Below are positions 63,084-64,000 of a stretch of DNA of 64,000 nt, piece by piece. The translations under genes were made by a program, and so were the position numbers. The DNA lies in contig CATOSB010000001.1 of the NCBI GenBank assembly GCA_951812305.1, forward strand, positions 186,001 to 250,000, read 5' to 3'. The DNA comes from an uncultured Paracoccaceae bacterium. GTDB taxonomy: Bacteria; Pseudomonadota; Alphaproteobacteria; Rhodobacterales; Rhodobacteraceae. The notes under the pieces were generated by a model. That model was not told the DNA's origin. It searched no databases and saw nothing but the letters and a program-made list of their open reading frames with translations. How positions within the stretch are numbered: the first letter of the stretch is position 1; each line of letters begins with the position of its first letter.

Positions 63084-64000
63084 AACCTGAGTTCTGGATA
63101 AGCGCTATATCTGGTATTCGACCTGCCTGATTGTTTCCGGCACGGTTATGGGTCCCATTTTAACTTTGGTTTTCCCGAGCATATAGGCTGCGACACACGA
63201 GATGAGGTGTACGAATGCGTTGGCAGGCGATCTGTGTCGAGTGTGTTCCAGTCCCATGCTGGTTTTCAACTTATCGAACAGAGTTTCGATGATGAACCGC
63301 CTTCGCAACAGGATTTTGTTCAGGATTGGCAGGAGATAGTTTTTCATGTTGCGGCGAATGCCGGTGACGAGGTGGAGGCCACGCTGCCAGAGCCGTTGGA
63401 AGAGGGATTTGGAGATATAGCCCTTATCAGCAAATATTTTGCCTTCGAGGCCCGCGATCATGGCTTCAAACGGCTTTCGATCATCGACATTACCTGCCGT
63501 GATTTTGACGGCCATGATCTCCCCCTTGTTGTTGATGATTAGATGCAGTTTGAAGCCAAAGAACCAGCCCATTGTGCTGCGACCGCGCTTTGCCAGCCCC
63601 TTGAAGACCTTGTTTCGATTAATGCGGGCATTGTGGCAGACCGCGAGCTTAGTGCTGTCGGCAAAATAGACGCCGGTTTTTTCACCGCTGAAGCAGTGCA
63701 GCAGTATGCAAAACGGCACCATTAATCTTGGCATGAGGCTGACAAACCGACCATAGCTCGGGAGGTTGCCAAAGCAGTCACGGTATTTCTGCTCAACGCC
63801 ATAAATCCAATAATGTTTGAAGTCCTTGAACGGCGACAAGTGAAACAAGACCATGATGAACAGGCTCTCCCCCAGGGTCAGCTTGCCGGAGCGAAGCCTC
63901 TGACGACCCGAGGGGATCAACCGGTGGCGCTCCCAGTCCTCGTAGGTTTTTGCAAAATCATCGAGACAGACAAAAAGTGCGGTGTTAGTGATCGACATGA
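63084..64000 (-). mobile_element. IS982-family element, copy 2 (runs off the window)
   Basis: Begins AACCTGAGTTCTGGATAAG at 63084 and continues past the window edge. Whether it carries the same passenger gene as copy 1 cannot be seen. Confidence 0.85.
63105..63998 (-). CDS. IS982 family transposase, copy 2
   Basis: 297 residues, reading the same as the transposase at 20328, with ATG 63998 two bases before the window end. DDE motifs are intact ([24 protein letters not shown]). Confidence 0.92.
   Translation of the reverse strand: MSITNTALFVCLDDFAKTYEDWERHRLIPSGRQRLRSGKLTLGESLFIMVLFHLSPFKDFKHYWIYGVEQKYRDCFGNLPSYGRFVSLMPRLMVPFCILLHCFSGEKTGVYFADSTKLAVCHNARINRNKVFKGLAKRGRSTMGWFFGFKLHLIINNKGEIMAVKITAGNVDDRKPFEAMIAGLEGKIFADKGYISKSLFQRLWQRGLHLVTGIRRNMKNYLLPILNKILLRRRFIIETLFDKLKTSMGLEHTRHRSPANAFVHLISCVAAYMLGKTKVKMGPITVPETIRQVEYQI

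Noticed and set aside
1..64000. CRISPR arrays, tRNA or rRNA genes
   Set aside because: No regularly spaced direct repeats with unique spacers, and no cloverleaf or rRNA-like stretches were recognised; iterons and transposon-end repeats are too few or contiguous.

Overview
The window reads as an alphaproteobacterium of the Rhodobacterales (Roseobacter-type). Protein-level similarity points there for the CcmI-RuvX-DUF1289 order, DusA, HutF/HutG-type histidine catabolism, heme A synthase, the Mu-like phage proteins and the RepA/Rep_3 plasmid modules. GC is moderately high, and 4-bp ATGA/GTGA gene overlaps are common in the first 20 kb.

Bases 1-20,114 are ordinary chromosome. They hold ccmI (5' end outside the window), ruvX, a DUF1289 gene, an iron-dependent alcohol dehydrogenase, a phytanoyl-CoA-dioxygenase-like gene and dusA. 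Next comes a complete histidine-utilisation cluster, hutUGHI on the minus strand diverging from hutF-hutC on the plus strand, that uses the five-step route ending in N-formylglutamate hydrolysis. After it lie a gamma-class carbonic anhydrase, a PaaI-type thioesterase, an enoyl-CoA hydratase, a stand-alone MbtH, an M32 carboxypeptidase, heme A synthase, a polysaccharide-export lipoprotein and a PP1-like phosphatase. The tail of a sugar transferase marks the point where an exopolysaccharide locus was cut.

From 20,246 to the end the DNA is a mobile-element graveyard. It holds IS4, IS982 (with a passenger gene), IS66, IS630 (two types), ISAs1, IS256, IS110/IS1111 and Tn3 elements, a Mu/Tn402-like transposon with repeat-rich ends, and a MITE. 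Several are nested or fused by recombination. Between them lie a Mu-like prophage relic (MuF head protein with a zincin-like tail, NlpC/P60, tail protein J), an inverted pair of 2.5-kb arms carrying HU-like and Rpn-nuclease genes, and a small cargo island with a delta-class carbonic anhydrase and a GIY-YIG protein. There is also a broken RepA replicon and an apparently intact Rep_3 plasmid module (four 22-bp iterons, rep, serine recombinase, parA, ribbon-helix-helix gene).

The simplest reading is that a plasmid and prophage debris were built into the chromosome next to the exopolysaccharide locus through IS-mediated recombination. Four genes carry apparent single-base deletions, all in homopolymers, so some of the apparent pseudogenes may be sequencing errors. 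The least described items are the IS982 passenger, the roughly 514-residue Tn3 passenger, the tnpR-coupled accessory gene, the MuF-zincin fusion and the 900-bp deletion derivative of the repeat-ended transposon.
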